Origin: Cellvibrio fontiphilus
GTDB lineage: Bacteria; Pseudomonadota; Gammaproteobacteria; Pseudomonadales; Cellvibrionaceae
Strand: one strand, 5' to 3'
NCBI RefSeq assembly: GCF_035317345.1
Contig: NZ_JAYKTU010000004.1
DNA: 64,000 bases
Notes under the pieces: generated by a model
What the model was told of the DNA's origin: nothing
Databases searched by the model: none
What the model saw: the letters and a program-made list of their open reading frames with translations, nothing else
Made by a program: the position numbers and the translations under genes
Shown: positions 43,884 through 52,706 of the stretch, in pieces
Layout of the letters: every line of letters begins with the position of its first letter
How positions within the stretch are numbered: position 1 is the stretch's first letter

Positions 43884-45566
43884 TTATTCGCCCAGGCCCA
43901 CAGTCCAACCGTCAGTCCAGTCACTACCAGCTTTTACAGCGCCGATAAAATCAACAGCGGTAAAGAAAGTGCTGCTGCCCGCGTTGCCCAAAGCAGGAAC
44001 CGCACCTGCATCAAACTCATCTCTCAAGCGTGTTACGTCGTATGCTGGAATGTTGATAGCGGTGGTATTGCCATCAGCAAAAGCCGCAGCGGTAATGTAT
44101 GCGCGTTTATTGGTTGCCAGACCTTCGAGGATAGTTACGGGCAACGAGCCAGCAACGGAACCGTTGACCACCACATTATTGGTGTTCGGTGCAGTAGCTA
44201 ACCAGGTGGCAAAAGAGAAATCACTGTTGGCTGGGTTCACACCAGACTTGAGAGCTTCAGTACAGGCGATAAAGTTACTAGCGGCTACCGACCAGCCAGC
44301 CTTTGCGCCAGCGATGGTTTGTGGGCCTTCCGAATCGATGATTTCCAAGCACTCGTTTGAACTCATGCCGCTAGCGCTTGAGGTTACGATAGAGTTGTAC
44401 ATTTCGAAAAAAGCGCCTTCACGGAATACCGGGCCTTCAGAGTCGCCTTTGGATGAAGGCTGATCGCCTTGACCGCTGTCCACATTGGATGTCAAACAGG
44501 TCAGGTTGGATATGCGGCCTTTGGTGAGCGGTGCTATGTCATCCGCTCGGCCAGAACCCGTGTTGTCTGCTTCTACGCATGTATTGCCGCCTGAAGTTGC
44601 AACAGACAGGGCGAATTGAATGTTACCGGTCCAGCCCTCAGAGAAGTCAAAAGTATCGTCTCCGACGTTCACACCAACAACATATTTCAAGTCAACTGCA
44701 CCACCGAACATTTCAAAGCCGTCGTCCTGGGTTGTGTAGGTTTGAACATACTCAATGCGAGTACCTGAACCAACCGCATTCAGCGTAAGGCCATTAAGCT
44801 CACTGCCTTCAACCACTTCATAACCTGCGTGTTTGATGACTACGTAACGCAGGCTGCCAGAGTTTTCCGCATTATTATTGCCACCGTAACTGGCTGGGCG
44901 ACCCTCTGCAGTAGCGTGACAGTTATGTGGATTTACGCCGGTTGCCTGACGCTGGGTATCACTACATTTGTTGGTCAAACCATTTCCGTTAATTTGTACG
45001 CCACCCCACAAACCGCGATCTGCTTCAGTGCCCGCGTTGTCACGCAGGTCAGTAACTGCACTGAAAATGATGGGTTTGCTAGCAGTGCCTTCAGCAACAA
45101 TGCGTGAACCGCGTGCAATGCGCACATAATCTTCGGAAGCGGAGAAGGCGAGTTTGGCACCAGCAGCGATAGTCAGGGTTGGGCCTTCACCGTCTTGTGG
45201 TACACGTACACCAGAAGCAGCGGCGCTGGCGTTAACATCTTCACCAACAAACAAGCTGTCTTCAAAGATGTGCAGGCCGTTGTTGGCCAATTCAGGGATG
45301 AATAAATCTTCAGTCAGCGGGCGGGAATCGCTCACGAAGCTTGCCGCGTAAGTACAGTTACCTGATGCGAAGATACCCTGAAACACTTGGCCAGAAGCCG
45401 TGTAGCTAGCACAGGGGTTGGTTGGGGTTTCTGTAGCTGGAGGGTTGTTAATTACAGTTGAAGTGTCGCCAACAGTATTGCTAGGGTTCAAGTTGATATC
45501 ACCGCCACCACATGCTGCCAAGGTTGCTGCCATAAGGTTCAGTGCAAAAATATTCTTCAGCTTCAT
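43884..45566 (-). CDS. Beta-helix-like outer-membrane lipoprotein
   Basis: A 560-residue lipoprotein: lipobox LAAC with Cys19 followed by GGGD, which favours outer-membrane sorting over retention. A Pro/Thr-rich tether leads to a region built of short repeated strands (GTASKPIIFSAVTDLRDNAG, GLWGGVQINGNGLTN, LRYVVIKHAGYE, GTRIEYVQTYTTQDDGFEMF). These look like a right-handed parallel beta-helix, often seen in polymer-binding surface proteins. The C-terminus has no barrel signal. It stands directly upstream of the receptor gene and may be its surface partner, by analogy with SusD-type lipoproteins (inference). A weak Pho-box-like element lies upstream. Confidence 0.8.
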   Translation of the reverse strand: MKLKNIFALNLMAATLAACGGGDINLNPSNTVGDTSTVINNPPATETPTNPCASYTASGQVFQGIFASGNCTYAASFVSDSRPLTEDLFIPELANNGLHIFEDSLFVGEDVNASAAASGVRVPQDGEGPTLTIAAGAKLAFSASEDYVRIARGSRIVAEGTASKPIIFSAVTDLRDNAGTEADRGLWGGVQINGNGLTNKCSDTQRQATGVNPHNCHATAEGRPASYGGNNNAENSGSLRYVVIKHAGYEVVEGSELNGLTLNAVGSGTRIEYVQTYTTQDDGFEMFGGAVDLKYVVGVNVGDDTFDFSEGWTGNIQFALSVATSGGNTCVEADNTGSGRADDIAPLTKGRISNLTCLTSNVDSGQGDQPSSKGDSEGPVFREGAFFEMYNSIVTSSASGMSSNECLEIIDSEGPQTIAGAKAGWSVAASNFIACTEALKSGVNPANSDFSFATWLATAPNTNNVVVNGSVAGSLPVTILEGLATNKRAYITAAAFADGNTTAINIPAYDVTRLRDEFDAGAVPALGNAGSSTFFTAVDFIGAVKAGSDWTDGWTVGLGE

Positions 45567-46001
45567 GAGTTAAGTCTCTTCTCAGTTGTCACAAGGTATG
45601 TTGGGAAAATCGTTGCGCTGTTTGCCCCTAGCGCTCAGGTGACGCTATCTTTGATGACAAATGTGAAACTTGGACGACAAAACGATGAAAGTTTTGTTGC
45701 GGAAACATGGCAGAAATATTTCATGTTGCGACCGAAACCATCCTTTAGGATGGCCGGTTGATGGCGATGAAAATGTTCTCGATTGTCTTAGATTGTTGGT
45801 GGCGGGCAGGGCGTAGGTTTTCAATCAGCCATTGTTGATCGCCAATGACACTTGTCAGTAATTCTTATCCGGCTTGCCTTGCGGATGCTGGCGCTGCGGT
45901 AATTCGGTTGAGTGGTAGTTGGCGATTGGTTAAAGTGGCGCGCTCGATGTGTCTGCCATCTCCTGTTTTATCTCTGTGCCCTTGCGGCCCTAAAGGATCT
46001 T
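45567..46001. other. Divergent intergenic region between the lipoprotein gene and mlaA
   Basis: 435 bases with no convincing gene. It holds a weak Pho-box-like sequence (45663-45680), a hairpin CCATCC-ttta-GGATGG at 45738-45753, and a short palindrome TGACA-ct-TGTCA at 45846-45857. Promoters for both divergent genes must lie here, but I see no strong -35/-10 pair. Confidence 0.6.
45663..45680 (-). promoter_or_regulatory. Weak Pho-box-like sequence upstream of the beta-helix lipoprotein gene
   Basis: On the minus strand TTGTCGT and GTTTCAC are separated by 4 bases, with another TTGTCAT shortly downstream but out of the 11-base register. It is about 100 bases before the start codon. Confidence 0.3.
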
Positions 46002-46736
46002 ATGAAGCCTATCCCTAACTCCATCGCCGTTGTGTTGCTCGCATTTTTGCCGGTCGGAAGCAGTCTCGCGCAGGAGGAGCTAAATTCCGACCCGTGGCAG
46101 GGCTGGAATCGCGCTGTATTTAACTTCAATGACCGCATGGATCGGTGGTTTCTAAAGCCTCTGGCAAAGGGCTATAAGGCGGTCACGCCCGATCCAATCG
46201 AGACAGGCATAAGCAATATTTTTTCTAATATTGGTGAGGTTCCCAGCGTCATCAACGGGACATTACAGGGCGACTTTAAAGGCGCCGGTTATGACACCGG
46301 GCGCTTTCTGGTCAATAGCACCCTGGGGCTGGGGGGATTGCTGGATGTTGCCAAGCATATGAATTTACCGGCAGACACTCCCGAAGATTTCGGTCAAACC
46401 CTGGCAGTTTGGGGTGCCGGGCAGGGGCCTTATTTGGTATTGCCGTTTTTAGGGCCAAGCACGCTGCGCGATACATCGGCTATGCCGATCAATTGGTACG
46501 CAGATCCTACTACTTATATATCCCACAATCGTACCGAGATAGAAGTCAAAGCCTTGTCGATAGTGAATACCCGCGCTGGTTTACTGGAATTGGAGAAAAA
46601 TATCACTGGCGATAGGTATGTGTTTATCCGCGATGTATACCTGCAAAGGCGCGCTTACCTGATTTCCAATGGTGAGGTGAGCGATGACTTTGGCACCGAG
46701 GATTTCAGCGATGAAGACTTTGAAGGTGATTTCTAG
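46002..46736 (+). CDS. mlaA: MlaA/VacJ family phospholipid-trafficking protein
   Basis: A 244-residue MlaA homologue. MlaA sits in the outer membrane and removes misplaced phospholipids from the outer leaflet for retrograde transport by MlaBCDEF. The family core is complete: DPWQGWNRAVFNFNDRMDRWFLKP, NIGEVPSVINGTLQGDF, GRFLVNSTLGLGGLLDVA, DFGQTLAVWGAGQGPYLVLPFLGPS in part. The start at ATG 46002 follows AAAGGATC. The signal sequence ends VGSSLAQEE and has no lipobox cysteine, although MlaA in E. coli is a lipoprotein. No other mla genes are in the window. A terminator follows. Confidence 0.92.
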   Translation: MKPIPNSIAVVLLAFLPVGSSLAQEELNSDPWQGWNRAVFNFNDRMDRWFLKPLAKGYKAVTPDPIETGISNIFSNIGEVPSVINGTLQGDFKGAGYDTGRFLVNSTLGLGGLLDVAKHMNLPADTPEDFGQTLAVWGAGQGPYLVLPFLGPSTLRDTSAMPINWYADPTTYISHNRTEIEVKALSIVNTRAGLLELEKNITGDRYVFIRDVYLQRRAYLISNGEVSDDFGTEDFSDEDFEGDF

Positions 46737-46766
46737 CTATAACTTATAACTTTATGATTCGCATAT

Positions 46767-46796
46767 AAAAAACGGCTACCAGGTAGCCGTTTTTTT
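46767..46796. terminator. Bidirectional terminator between mlaA and the PilZ gene
   Basis: A 14-bp perfect stem AAAAAACGGCTACC / GGTAGCCGTTTTTT with a 2-base centre. It lies between the convergent mlaA and PilZ genes and suits both. Confidence 0.93.
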
Positions 46797-46813
46797 GCGT
46801 GTTTGATATTGCT

Positions 46814-47122
46814 TCAAGGCAAAATTTTGATGATTTCCAGCCCGAGTAGATGGGAGCCTGTCTCGGATGCTGCAGCGCGTACAACTTTGGCACTGGCTTT
46901 GAGTGTGGGGTTGTGGCCGTGATCGGAAGATACCTCAACATCTACCTCAGTCCCAATTGCGATTGTTTGGGGGGCTTCTACCTGCAGGCCACCACCACTC
47001 AGATCCAGACACAAACCTTCAATCACAGCGGAGTCGGCAGCAATTTTGGCATTCAGCGGTGCGCCAATTTTCATGCGAATAAAATCGCGTTTCTCGCTGT
47101 AAGCCTTGTCGTTAATCCCCAT
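46814..47122 (-). CDS. PilZ-domain protein (c-di-GMP receptor)
   Basis: A 102-residue single PilZ domain. The c-di-GMP-binding motifs are present: RxxxR in EKRDFIRM, and DLSGGGLQV for the D/NxSxxG motif, with GLEIIKI near the end. Its target is unknown; stand-alone PilZ proteins act as adaptors for motility or surface polymer machinery. CGAGGATT lies upstream of the ATG. It is not near the two GGDEF-EAL loci but could respond to the same second messenger. It shares the terminator with mlaA. Confidence 0.9.
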   Translation of the reverse strand: MGINDKAYSEKRDFIRMKIGAPLNAKIAADSAVIEGLCLDLSGGGLQVEAPQTIAIGTEVDVEVSSDHGHNPTLKASAKVVRAAASETGSHLLGLEIIKILP

Positions 47123-47240
47123 AGCATAATCCTCGTTATTGGTTACTTCATCGGAATCTAGGTAATGGATGTGGGTCTTGCCGGTCTTAAAATCTACTTG
47201 AGTGTAGCACAGGCACTTAAATAGCCACTTTTGCCGGGCG

Positions 47241-47269
47241 AAAAAAAACCGCGACTAGCGCGGCTTTTT
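47241..47269 (-). terminator. Rho-independent terminator after fdxA
   Basis: On the minus strand CCGCG-ctagt-CGCGG followed by a run of eight T, about 25 bases after the ferredoxin stop. Confidence 0.85.
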
Positions 47270-47288
47270 ATTGTGTATCCAGTGCGGA

Positions 47289-47612
47289 TTAACGCTCCAG
47301 ATACTGTAATTTCCCCGGTACGCCATCCCACTCTTCCGCGTCGGCAGGAGATTCTTTTACTTCAGTAATATTTGGCCATACCTGTGCCAGCTCAGCATTC
47401 AATTCCAGGAATACGGCTTGATCTTCTGGCAACTCATCTTCAGAGAAAATAGCGCCTACCGGGCACTCTGGCTCACACAAAGCGCAGTCAATACACTCGT
47501 CCGGGTGAATCACCAGAAAATTGGGGCCTTCATAGAAGCAATCTACCGGGCATACTTCCACACAATCGGTGTGTTTACATTTAATGCAATTTTCCCCAAC
47601 TACAAACGTCAT
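47289..47612 (-). CDS. fdxA: 7Fe-8S ferredoxin FdxA
   Basis: A 107-residue ferredoxin with the spacing of a [3Fe-4S][4Fe-4S] protein: CIKCKHTDCVEVCPVDCFYEG near the start and CIDCALCEPECPVGAIF in the middle. The ending with EEWDGVPGKLQYLER is characteristic of FdxA. The start at ATG 47612 has GGGAG at good spacing; a longer in-frame opening at 47657 is unlikely. Being downstream of mutS in the same direction is the usual arrangement in Pseudomonas-like bacteria. It is an electron carrier; its partner is not defined. Confidence 0.95.
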   Translation of the reverse strand: MTFVVGENCIKCKHTDCVEVCPVDCFYEGPNFLVIHPDECIDCALCEPECPVGAIFSEDELPEDQAVFLELNAELAQVWPNITEVKESPADAEEWDGVPGKLQYLER

Positions 47613-47795
47613 AGGAGACTCCCACAAGTAACAGAATTCGATAGTTAATGCGCGCAATAAAAAGGGCGCTCAAACAAGAGCGCGCATTCTAAACAGCATC
47701 CACCAGTTTGGGTAGGCTTTTGCCGGCGAAAATCGGCAGAAAAGCCGCGAAAACTGCGGTAAAAAGCGATAGTTGAGAATAGTTCCTTTTAACGG

Positions 47796-50462
47796 CTATT
47801 TCCCTTTGGCGTAGAGTTCTTTCAGTCGATACAACTGCTCCAGCGCTTCGCGCGGACTAAGGTTGTCCGGATTGATTTTATGCAGCGCTGCCAAAGCAGG
47901 ATTCGGCAGGGCATCGAACAAGCCTGATTGCAGTGGTGATGCAACAGCAGAACTCGCTGGCTCACTGACAGCTGGTGTCGTAACAGCGGGCACCGCAATA
48001 GATGATGCTTCAATAGAGGGTGTCAGTGTAGCTGAAGATTTTATTGAGTGCGGATGCTCGCCGTTCTCCAGCAAATGCAATTGCTGTTGCGCCTCGGCCA
48101 AGACTTGTGCCGGAATTCCCGCAAGTTTTGCTACCTGCAAACCATAACTTTTGCTTGCTGGCCCTTCCTGCACTTTATGCAAAAACACAATATTGTCTTT
48201 ATGCTCAGTTGCATTCAAATGCACGTTGGCGATACCGGCAACAGTTTCCGGCAAGCTGGTGATTTCAAAATAGTGGGTCGCGAATAAAGTAAATGCGCGC
48301 ACTTTTTCCGCGAGGTGTTTTGCACAGGCCCAGGCGAGCGATAAACCATCAAAGGTGCTGGTGCCACGCCCGATTTCATCCATCAATACCAAGCTGCGCT
48401 CGGTCGCGTTGTGCAAAATATTGGCGGTTTCCGTCATCTCCACCATAAAGGTAGAGCGGCCACCGGCTAAATCATCGGCTGAACCAATGCGGGTAAAAAT
48501 GCGGTCAACAACTCCAATGGTTGCGCGTTGCGCCGGAACAAAACTGCCAATGTGTGCGAGCAAGGTAATCAATGCAGCCTGTCGCATATAAGTGGATTTA
48601 CCACCCATGTTCGGGCCGGTGATGATGAGCATGTGGCGCTGCGGATTAAATTCCAGATCGTTAGGCACAAAGGGCGCGCTGGTAACTTGCTCCACCACCG
48701 GGTGACGGCCGCCAATGATATTGATGCCTGCGCGCAAGGATAATTCCGGTTTGCAAAAACCCAGTGCGTCGGCGCGCTCTGCCAGAGTTGCAAGCACATC
48801 CAATTCAGCAACCGCCGCAGCGGAATCCTGCAGCGGAACTAATTGCACATTCAAAATATCAATCAGTTCTTCATAAAGTGCCTTTTCACGCGCGAGTGCG
48901 CGGCTTTGTGCGGAGAGCGCTTTATCTTCAAATTCTTTTAATTCCGGCGTGATGTAACGCTCGGCATTTTTTAGCGTCTGGCGACGGATGTAATCTGCAG
49001 GCGCTTTTTCCGATTGTGCCGAGGTCAATTCAATAAAATAACCGTGCACGCGGTTGTAGCCGACTTTTAATGTTGGAATGCCGGTACGCTCGCGCTCGCG
49101 CGTTTCCAAATCCAACAAATATTGCCCGGCGTTAGTGCTGATGTTGCGCAGCTCATCCAATTCGGCATCGTAACCTTCCGCAATTACACCACCATCGCGA
49201 ATGACTACTGGCGGGTTTTCAATAATTGCGCGCGATAACAACTCCACTAAATCGGGGAAGGTGGAAATTTGCTGCGCGAGATTTTTTAATTGCGGCGATT
49301 TTTGTTGCGCAAGTTCGTTTTGCAATTCCGGATAAGTGCCAATCGACATCAGTAACCGCGATAAATCGCGCGGGCGCGCCGAACGCAAGGCAAGGCGGCC
49401 GAGAATTCGCTCCATATCGCCCACACGTTTTAAAATACCGTTGAAAATTTCAAACGCATAATTGTGTTGCAGTTCCGCAATCGCATCTTGCCTGCCAATT
49501 AATAAATCCAAATCGCGCAGCGGGCGATTCAACCAGCGGCGCAGCAAACGGCTGCCCATGCTAGTGGCGGCGCGATTCAACACCGAAAATAACGTGTGTT
49601 CATCGCCGCCGGTTAAGTTGATATCCAATTCCAAATTGCGGCGTGTCGCCGCATCCATAATCACCGCTTCATCGCGATTTTCGTGGGCAAGGCTGCGCAC
49701 ATGGGGCAGGGCAGTGCGCTGGGTTTCGCGCGCGTAACTTAATAAACAACCGGCTGCGCAAATTGCCGCTTTTAAATGATCGCAACCAAAACCAGCGAGG
49801 TCTTTCGTCGCAAATTGTTGGATCAACAAACGCTCGGCGGTTTCCAAATCAAATTCCCAAGGGCCACGGCGGCGCAACCCTTTACGGTTTTCTACCAATG
49901 CCGGTGTGGTGATGTGATCACTAATTAATAATTCCGCCGGGCTTAACCGCTGCAATTCACCCAGCGCCGCTTCCAATCCTTCCACTTCCAGCACCAGAAA
50001 ACGGCCGCTTGCCATATCCAGCGATGCAATACCAAAAGTCTCACCCGCCTGATGCAATGCCACCAACAAATTATCGCGGCGCGAATCCAACAGCGCCTCA
50101 TCGCTCACCGTACCCGGTGTGACAATACGCACCACCTTGCGCTCAACCGGCCCCTTGTTCGTTGCCGGGTCGCCAATCTGCTCGCACACCGCAACCGAAA
50201 CGCCTTCTTTCACCAACTTGGCGAGGTAACCATCGGCCGAATGAAACGGAATCCCCGCCATCGGAATCGGCTCACCGTTAGATTTGCCACGCGCGGTAAG
50301 GGTAATGTCCAGAATCTCCGCCGCACGTTTTGCATCATCAAAAAACAGCTCGTAAAAATCCCCCATGCGGTAAAACACCAGCTCGTCTTTATGCTGGGCT
50401 TTGATGCGCAGGTACTGCTGCATCATCGGTGTGTGCTGGTCTGTTGGTTCTATTGCGTTCAT
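47796..50462 (-). CDS. mutS: DNA mismatch repair protein MutS
   Basis: An 888-residue mismatch-recognition ATPase. The FxE mismatch-binding motif is in MGDFYELF (Phe36, Glu38). Walker A GPNMGGKST starts at 616, and VLMDEIGRGTSTFDG and ATHYFEITSLP follow. A Ser/Ala/Pro-rich linker (about 800-840) leads to a C-terminal tetramerisation helix (NLSPREALEQLYRLKELY). Length is slightly above E. coli MutS because of the linker. The neighbour on the 5' side is an integrase rather than the cinA-recA pair usually found there in Pseudomonas relatives. Confidence 0.97.
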   Translation of the reverse strand: MNAIEPTDQHTPMMQQYLRIKAQHKDELVFYRMGDFYELFFDDAKRAAEILDITLTARGKSNGEPIPMAGIPFHSADGYLAKLVKEGVSVAVCEQIGDPATNKGPVERKVVRIVTPGTVSDEALLDSRRDNLLVALHQAGETFGIASLDMASGRFLVLEVEGLEAALGELQRLSPAELLISDHITTPALVENRKGLRRRGPWEFDLETAERLLIQQFATKDLAGFGCDHLKAAICAAGCLLSYARETQRTALPHVRSLAHENRDEAVIMDAATRRNLELDINLTGGDEHTLFSVLNRAATSMGSRLLRRWLNRPLRDLDLLIGRQDAIAELQHNYAFEIFNGILKRVGDMERILGRLALRSARPRDLSRLLMSIGTYPELQNELAQQKSPQLKNLAQQISTFPDLVELLSRAIIENPPVVIRDGGVIAEGYDAELDELRNISTNAGQYLLDLETRERERTGIPTLKVGYNRVHGYFIELTSAQSEKAPADYIRRQTLKNAERYITPELKEFEDKALSAQSRALAREKALYEELIDILNVQLVPLQDSAAAVAELDVLATLAERADALGFCKPELSLRAGINIIGGRHPVVEQVTSAPFVPNDLEFNPQRHMLIITGPNMGGKSTYMRQAALITLLAHIGSFVPAQRATIGVVDRIFTRIGSADDLAGGRSTFMVEMTETANILHNATERSLVLMDEIGRGTSTFDGLSLAWACAKHLAEKVRAFTLFATHYFEITSLPETVAGIANVHLNATEHKDNIVFLHKVQEGPASKSYGLQVAKLAGIPAQVLAEAQQQLHLLENGEHPHSIKSSATLTPSIEASSIAVPAVTTPAVSEPASSAVASPLQSGLFDALPNPALAALHKINPDNLSPREALEQLYRLKELYAKGK

Positions 50463-50565
50463 TACGAAAATATCTTTTAAGTTATTGATTTAAATTTGAA
50501 TTAATTGATCTTGGCGGTTCATGTGATACGTCATGAAACGCCCTGATATACCCTGTAATCGCACC

Positions 50566-50637
50566 AATTAGTATAGGTTGAAGTATATATAGGTTGTTTG
50601 GAGTATGATCTCTCTAACAGAGCAACCTATACTAATT
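50566..50637. repeat. Inverted and direct repeats upstream of the integrase
   Basis: AATTAGTATAGGTTG (50566-50580) and its exact complement CAACCTATACTAATT (50623-50637) form a 15-bp inverted repeat with 42 bases between. A third copy of the core, TATAGGTTG, lies at 50588-50596. The array sits 37 bases before the integrase start and could hold arm-type integrase sites, an operator for the integrase, or part of an attachment site. Confidence 0.8.
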
Positions 50638-50673
50638 TGAAATCCTTCACTAATTCAGAGGCTTGGGTTAACG

Positions 50674-51969
50674 ATGCAGATTACCGCTCAAGATAAAGGG
50701 CTTGGCAAGGCTCTCACCAGCAGAGCCATAGAGGCCATGAAGCCTGGCTCAAAAGAGCTGGCCGATTCGGGTGAGAATCGCGGCTTGAGGGTAAGTTGTG
50801 GTGCAAAAGGCATCAAAACCTTTATCTATCGCTATCGAAGCCCGCTTACTAGTAAATTGGTTCAAATAAGTATCGGGCATTATCCCACAGTCTCGCTGGC
50901 AGAGGCGCGCCTCAAGTGTGCCGAATTGAAGTTGATGCGAGCCAATGGTCGCTGCCCTGCCACTGAGCAACGTGAGCGAAGAGCACAAGATCAGAAGGTT
51001 CACCAACACCTTCAAGGCCACACAAGTGCATTTACTGTAAAAGACCTGGTGGAGCTCTATCTCACCCAGCATATTGAAGATCGTAAGGTGAGTGGAAAGA
51101 GCTTCTCCGGTGCCCGCAATCCCAAAGGCCAATCTGAAACAAGGCGTACACTATACGGCGATGCGGTGAGAGTGCTAGGGGATATGCCTGCAGCGGCGGT
51201 GACACGTAAAGATATTACTAACATGGTGATGGCGATTGTCGAGCGTGGGGCCAAGGTGCAAGCTGGTAACGTGTTGCGGGAGCTCTCCGCAGCATACGAG
51301 TACGCGATTGGCTTGGAAAAGTTACCAGATACCTTCGCCAATCCCGCGTTATTAGCCAAGGCCGGATTACGGCAAGCAAAAGTAAAGCTGACCAGTGAGC
51401 GAGGCAAGCGCGTTCTCTCCGAGGCGGAATTGAAAAAGCTGCTGCAATGGCTACCTGGCTCCGCCTACTCGACCACACAAAAAAATGTACTCAGGTTCAC
51501 CCTGTGGACTGGTTGCCGTACAGGAGAAGTTTGTGCGGCAGAGTGGAAAGATATCGATCTTGATAAAAAGACTTGGCACTTGCGTGATACCAAAACGGGT
51601 GTCGAGCGTTATGTGCAGCTATCAAGTCAGGCAGTGGAATTTCTAAAAGTGTTGAAAATGACCACAGGTGATTATCTCTTTCCATCGATAAAAGGTAAAA
51701 AGCCGCTACAACAAAAGCAGCTCACAGAACAAGCGTGGCGCATGAGGACCGAGGGGCGCATGTTGGATATAGAGCCTTGGACTCCGCATGACTTGCGCCG
51801 AACTGTACGGATTGGTTTATCAAGATTAGGTTGCCCAAATGAGGTAGCAGAAGCAATTCTTGGACATTCGCGTAGCGGAATTGAAGGGACCTATGATTTG
51901 CATAAATATGAGAAGGAGTGTGCGCATTGGTTGCAGGTTTGGGCGGATTATTTAATTGCATTACGTTAG
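50674..51969 (+). CDS. Tyrosine recombinase / phage-type integrase (P4-like with DUF4102 arm domain)
   Basis: A 431-residue integrase. The N-terminal arm-binding domain (about 1-100) has the GLRVSCGAKGIKTFIYRYR type signature. The catalytic residues are Arg282 (GCRTGE), His372 and Arg375 (PHDLRRT), His398 (LGHSRSG) and probable nucleophile Tyr407 (GTYDLHKYE). All are intact, so it may be active. No tRNA gene or excisionase lies beside it, and the cargo is small or lost: the next 700 bases hold only a dnaE2 fragment. It marks a recombination event between mutS and the flavodoxin gene. Confidence 0.93.
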   Translation: MQITAQDKGLGKALTSRAIEAMKPGSKELADSGENRGLRVSCGAKGIKTFIYRYRSPLTSKLVQISIGHYPTVSLAEARLKCAELKLMRANGRCPATEQRERRAQDQKVHQHLQGHTSAFTVKDLVELYLTQHIEDRKVSGKSFSGARNPKGQSETRRTLYGDAVRVLGDMPAAAVTRKDITNMVMAIVERGAKVQAGNVLRELSAAYEYAIGLEKLPDTFANPALLAKAGLRQAKVKLTSERGKRVLSEAELKKLLQWLPGSAYSTTQKNVLRFTLWTGCRTGEVCAAEWKDIDLDKKTWHLRDTKTGVERYVQLSSQAVEFLKVLKMTTGDYLFPSIKGKKPLQQKQLTEQAWRMRTEGRMLDIEPWTPHDLRRTVRIGLSRLGCPNEVAEAILGHSRSGIEGTYDLHKYEKECAHWLQVWADYLIALR

Positions 51970-52088
51970 GCAATAGTGATTTTTTCACAAATCCTTTGGG
52001 TGGGTGTAAGTGTCATATAGGTCGTTAACACCAATAGACATGTATTTTTGAGCAAAAAATTTAAAAGTTAGACGGTGACTTCTGTTAG

Positions 52089-52547
52089 CAAATGCATGCG
52101 CTGATCAGTAGGTTACGTTTAACGGAACAAGAGTCCAATGAATCAAGCGCTAAACAAATCGAACAATGGCGCGGCCATGAAAAATTTACCTCGCTAGAGG
52201 ACTTATCCCGTAGAACAGCGTTAACCGCTAATGATTTGCAAATTCTCGCTTCAGCAGATGTGCTCAGGCCAATAAGTGGCAACCGTCATGAATCGCGCTG
52301 GCGCGCCGCAGCAATACAACCTTACTCAGCCCTGCTCGATAGTAATCAACAAAGCGCGGCGGATGATTTATTTACCGCAGCACCTACCCAAGCCAAAGAT
52401 GTTTTGGATGACTACCGCACCCTTGGCCTAACACTACGCCAACACCCTATGGCACTGTTGCGTAGTCAGCTCCCCCCTCCAATAAATGCACGTCTTACTC
52501 GCAGCAGCTCTCATTCCTTCCTTTTTTCACAACTCTATGGTGGTTAG
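52089..52547 (+). pseudogene. dnaE2: Fragment of error-prone DNA polymerase DnaE2 / ImuC
   Basis: About 150 codons resembling an internal C-terminal part of DnaE2: FTSLEDLSRRTALTANDLQI, LASADVLRPISGNRHESRW and VLDDYRTLGLTLRQHPMALL. The polymerase core upstream is missing (a TAG at 52086 closes the frame), and the C-terminal OB region is replaced by unrelated residues ending SQLYGG. A normal DnaE2 has over 1000 residues. imuA and imuB are also absent here. It is best read as the leftover of an SOS mutagenesis cassette removed by recombination, in line with the adjacent integrase. Confidence 0.72.
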
Positions 52548-52706
52548 TGTAATTAATTTACAATTGATAATAAATGTCATTTGATATAAGTTAGCTAGCT
52601 GTTCTGATTCATAATTCGGGGGTTCATAGAATGTTTGCTGCTTGCTCGGTTGTTTATTCAGCATACTTTTTGCCTTTTCAGGGCTTTCATGTTGGCGGAG
52701 CGATCC

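Noticed and set aside
43809..44201. A 130-codon plus-strand frame across the end of the beta-helix lipoprotein gene
   Set aside because: Opposite a gene with a clear lipobox and repeats; it begins in the hairpin region and has no ribosome-binding site.
52008..52030. Possible attR partner (ATATAGGTCG) of the repeats upstream of the integrase
   Set aside because: Only about ten bases with one mismatch in AT-rich DNA; too short to call an attachment site. Mentioned only as a lead.
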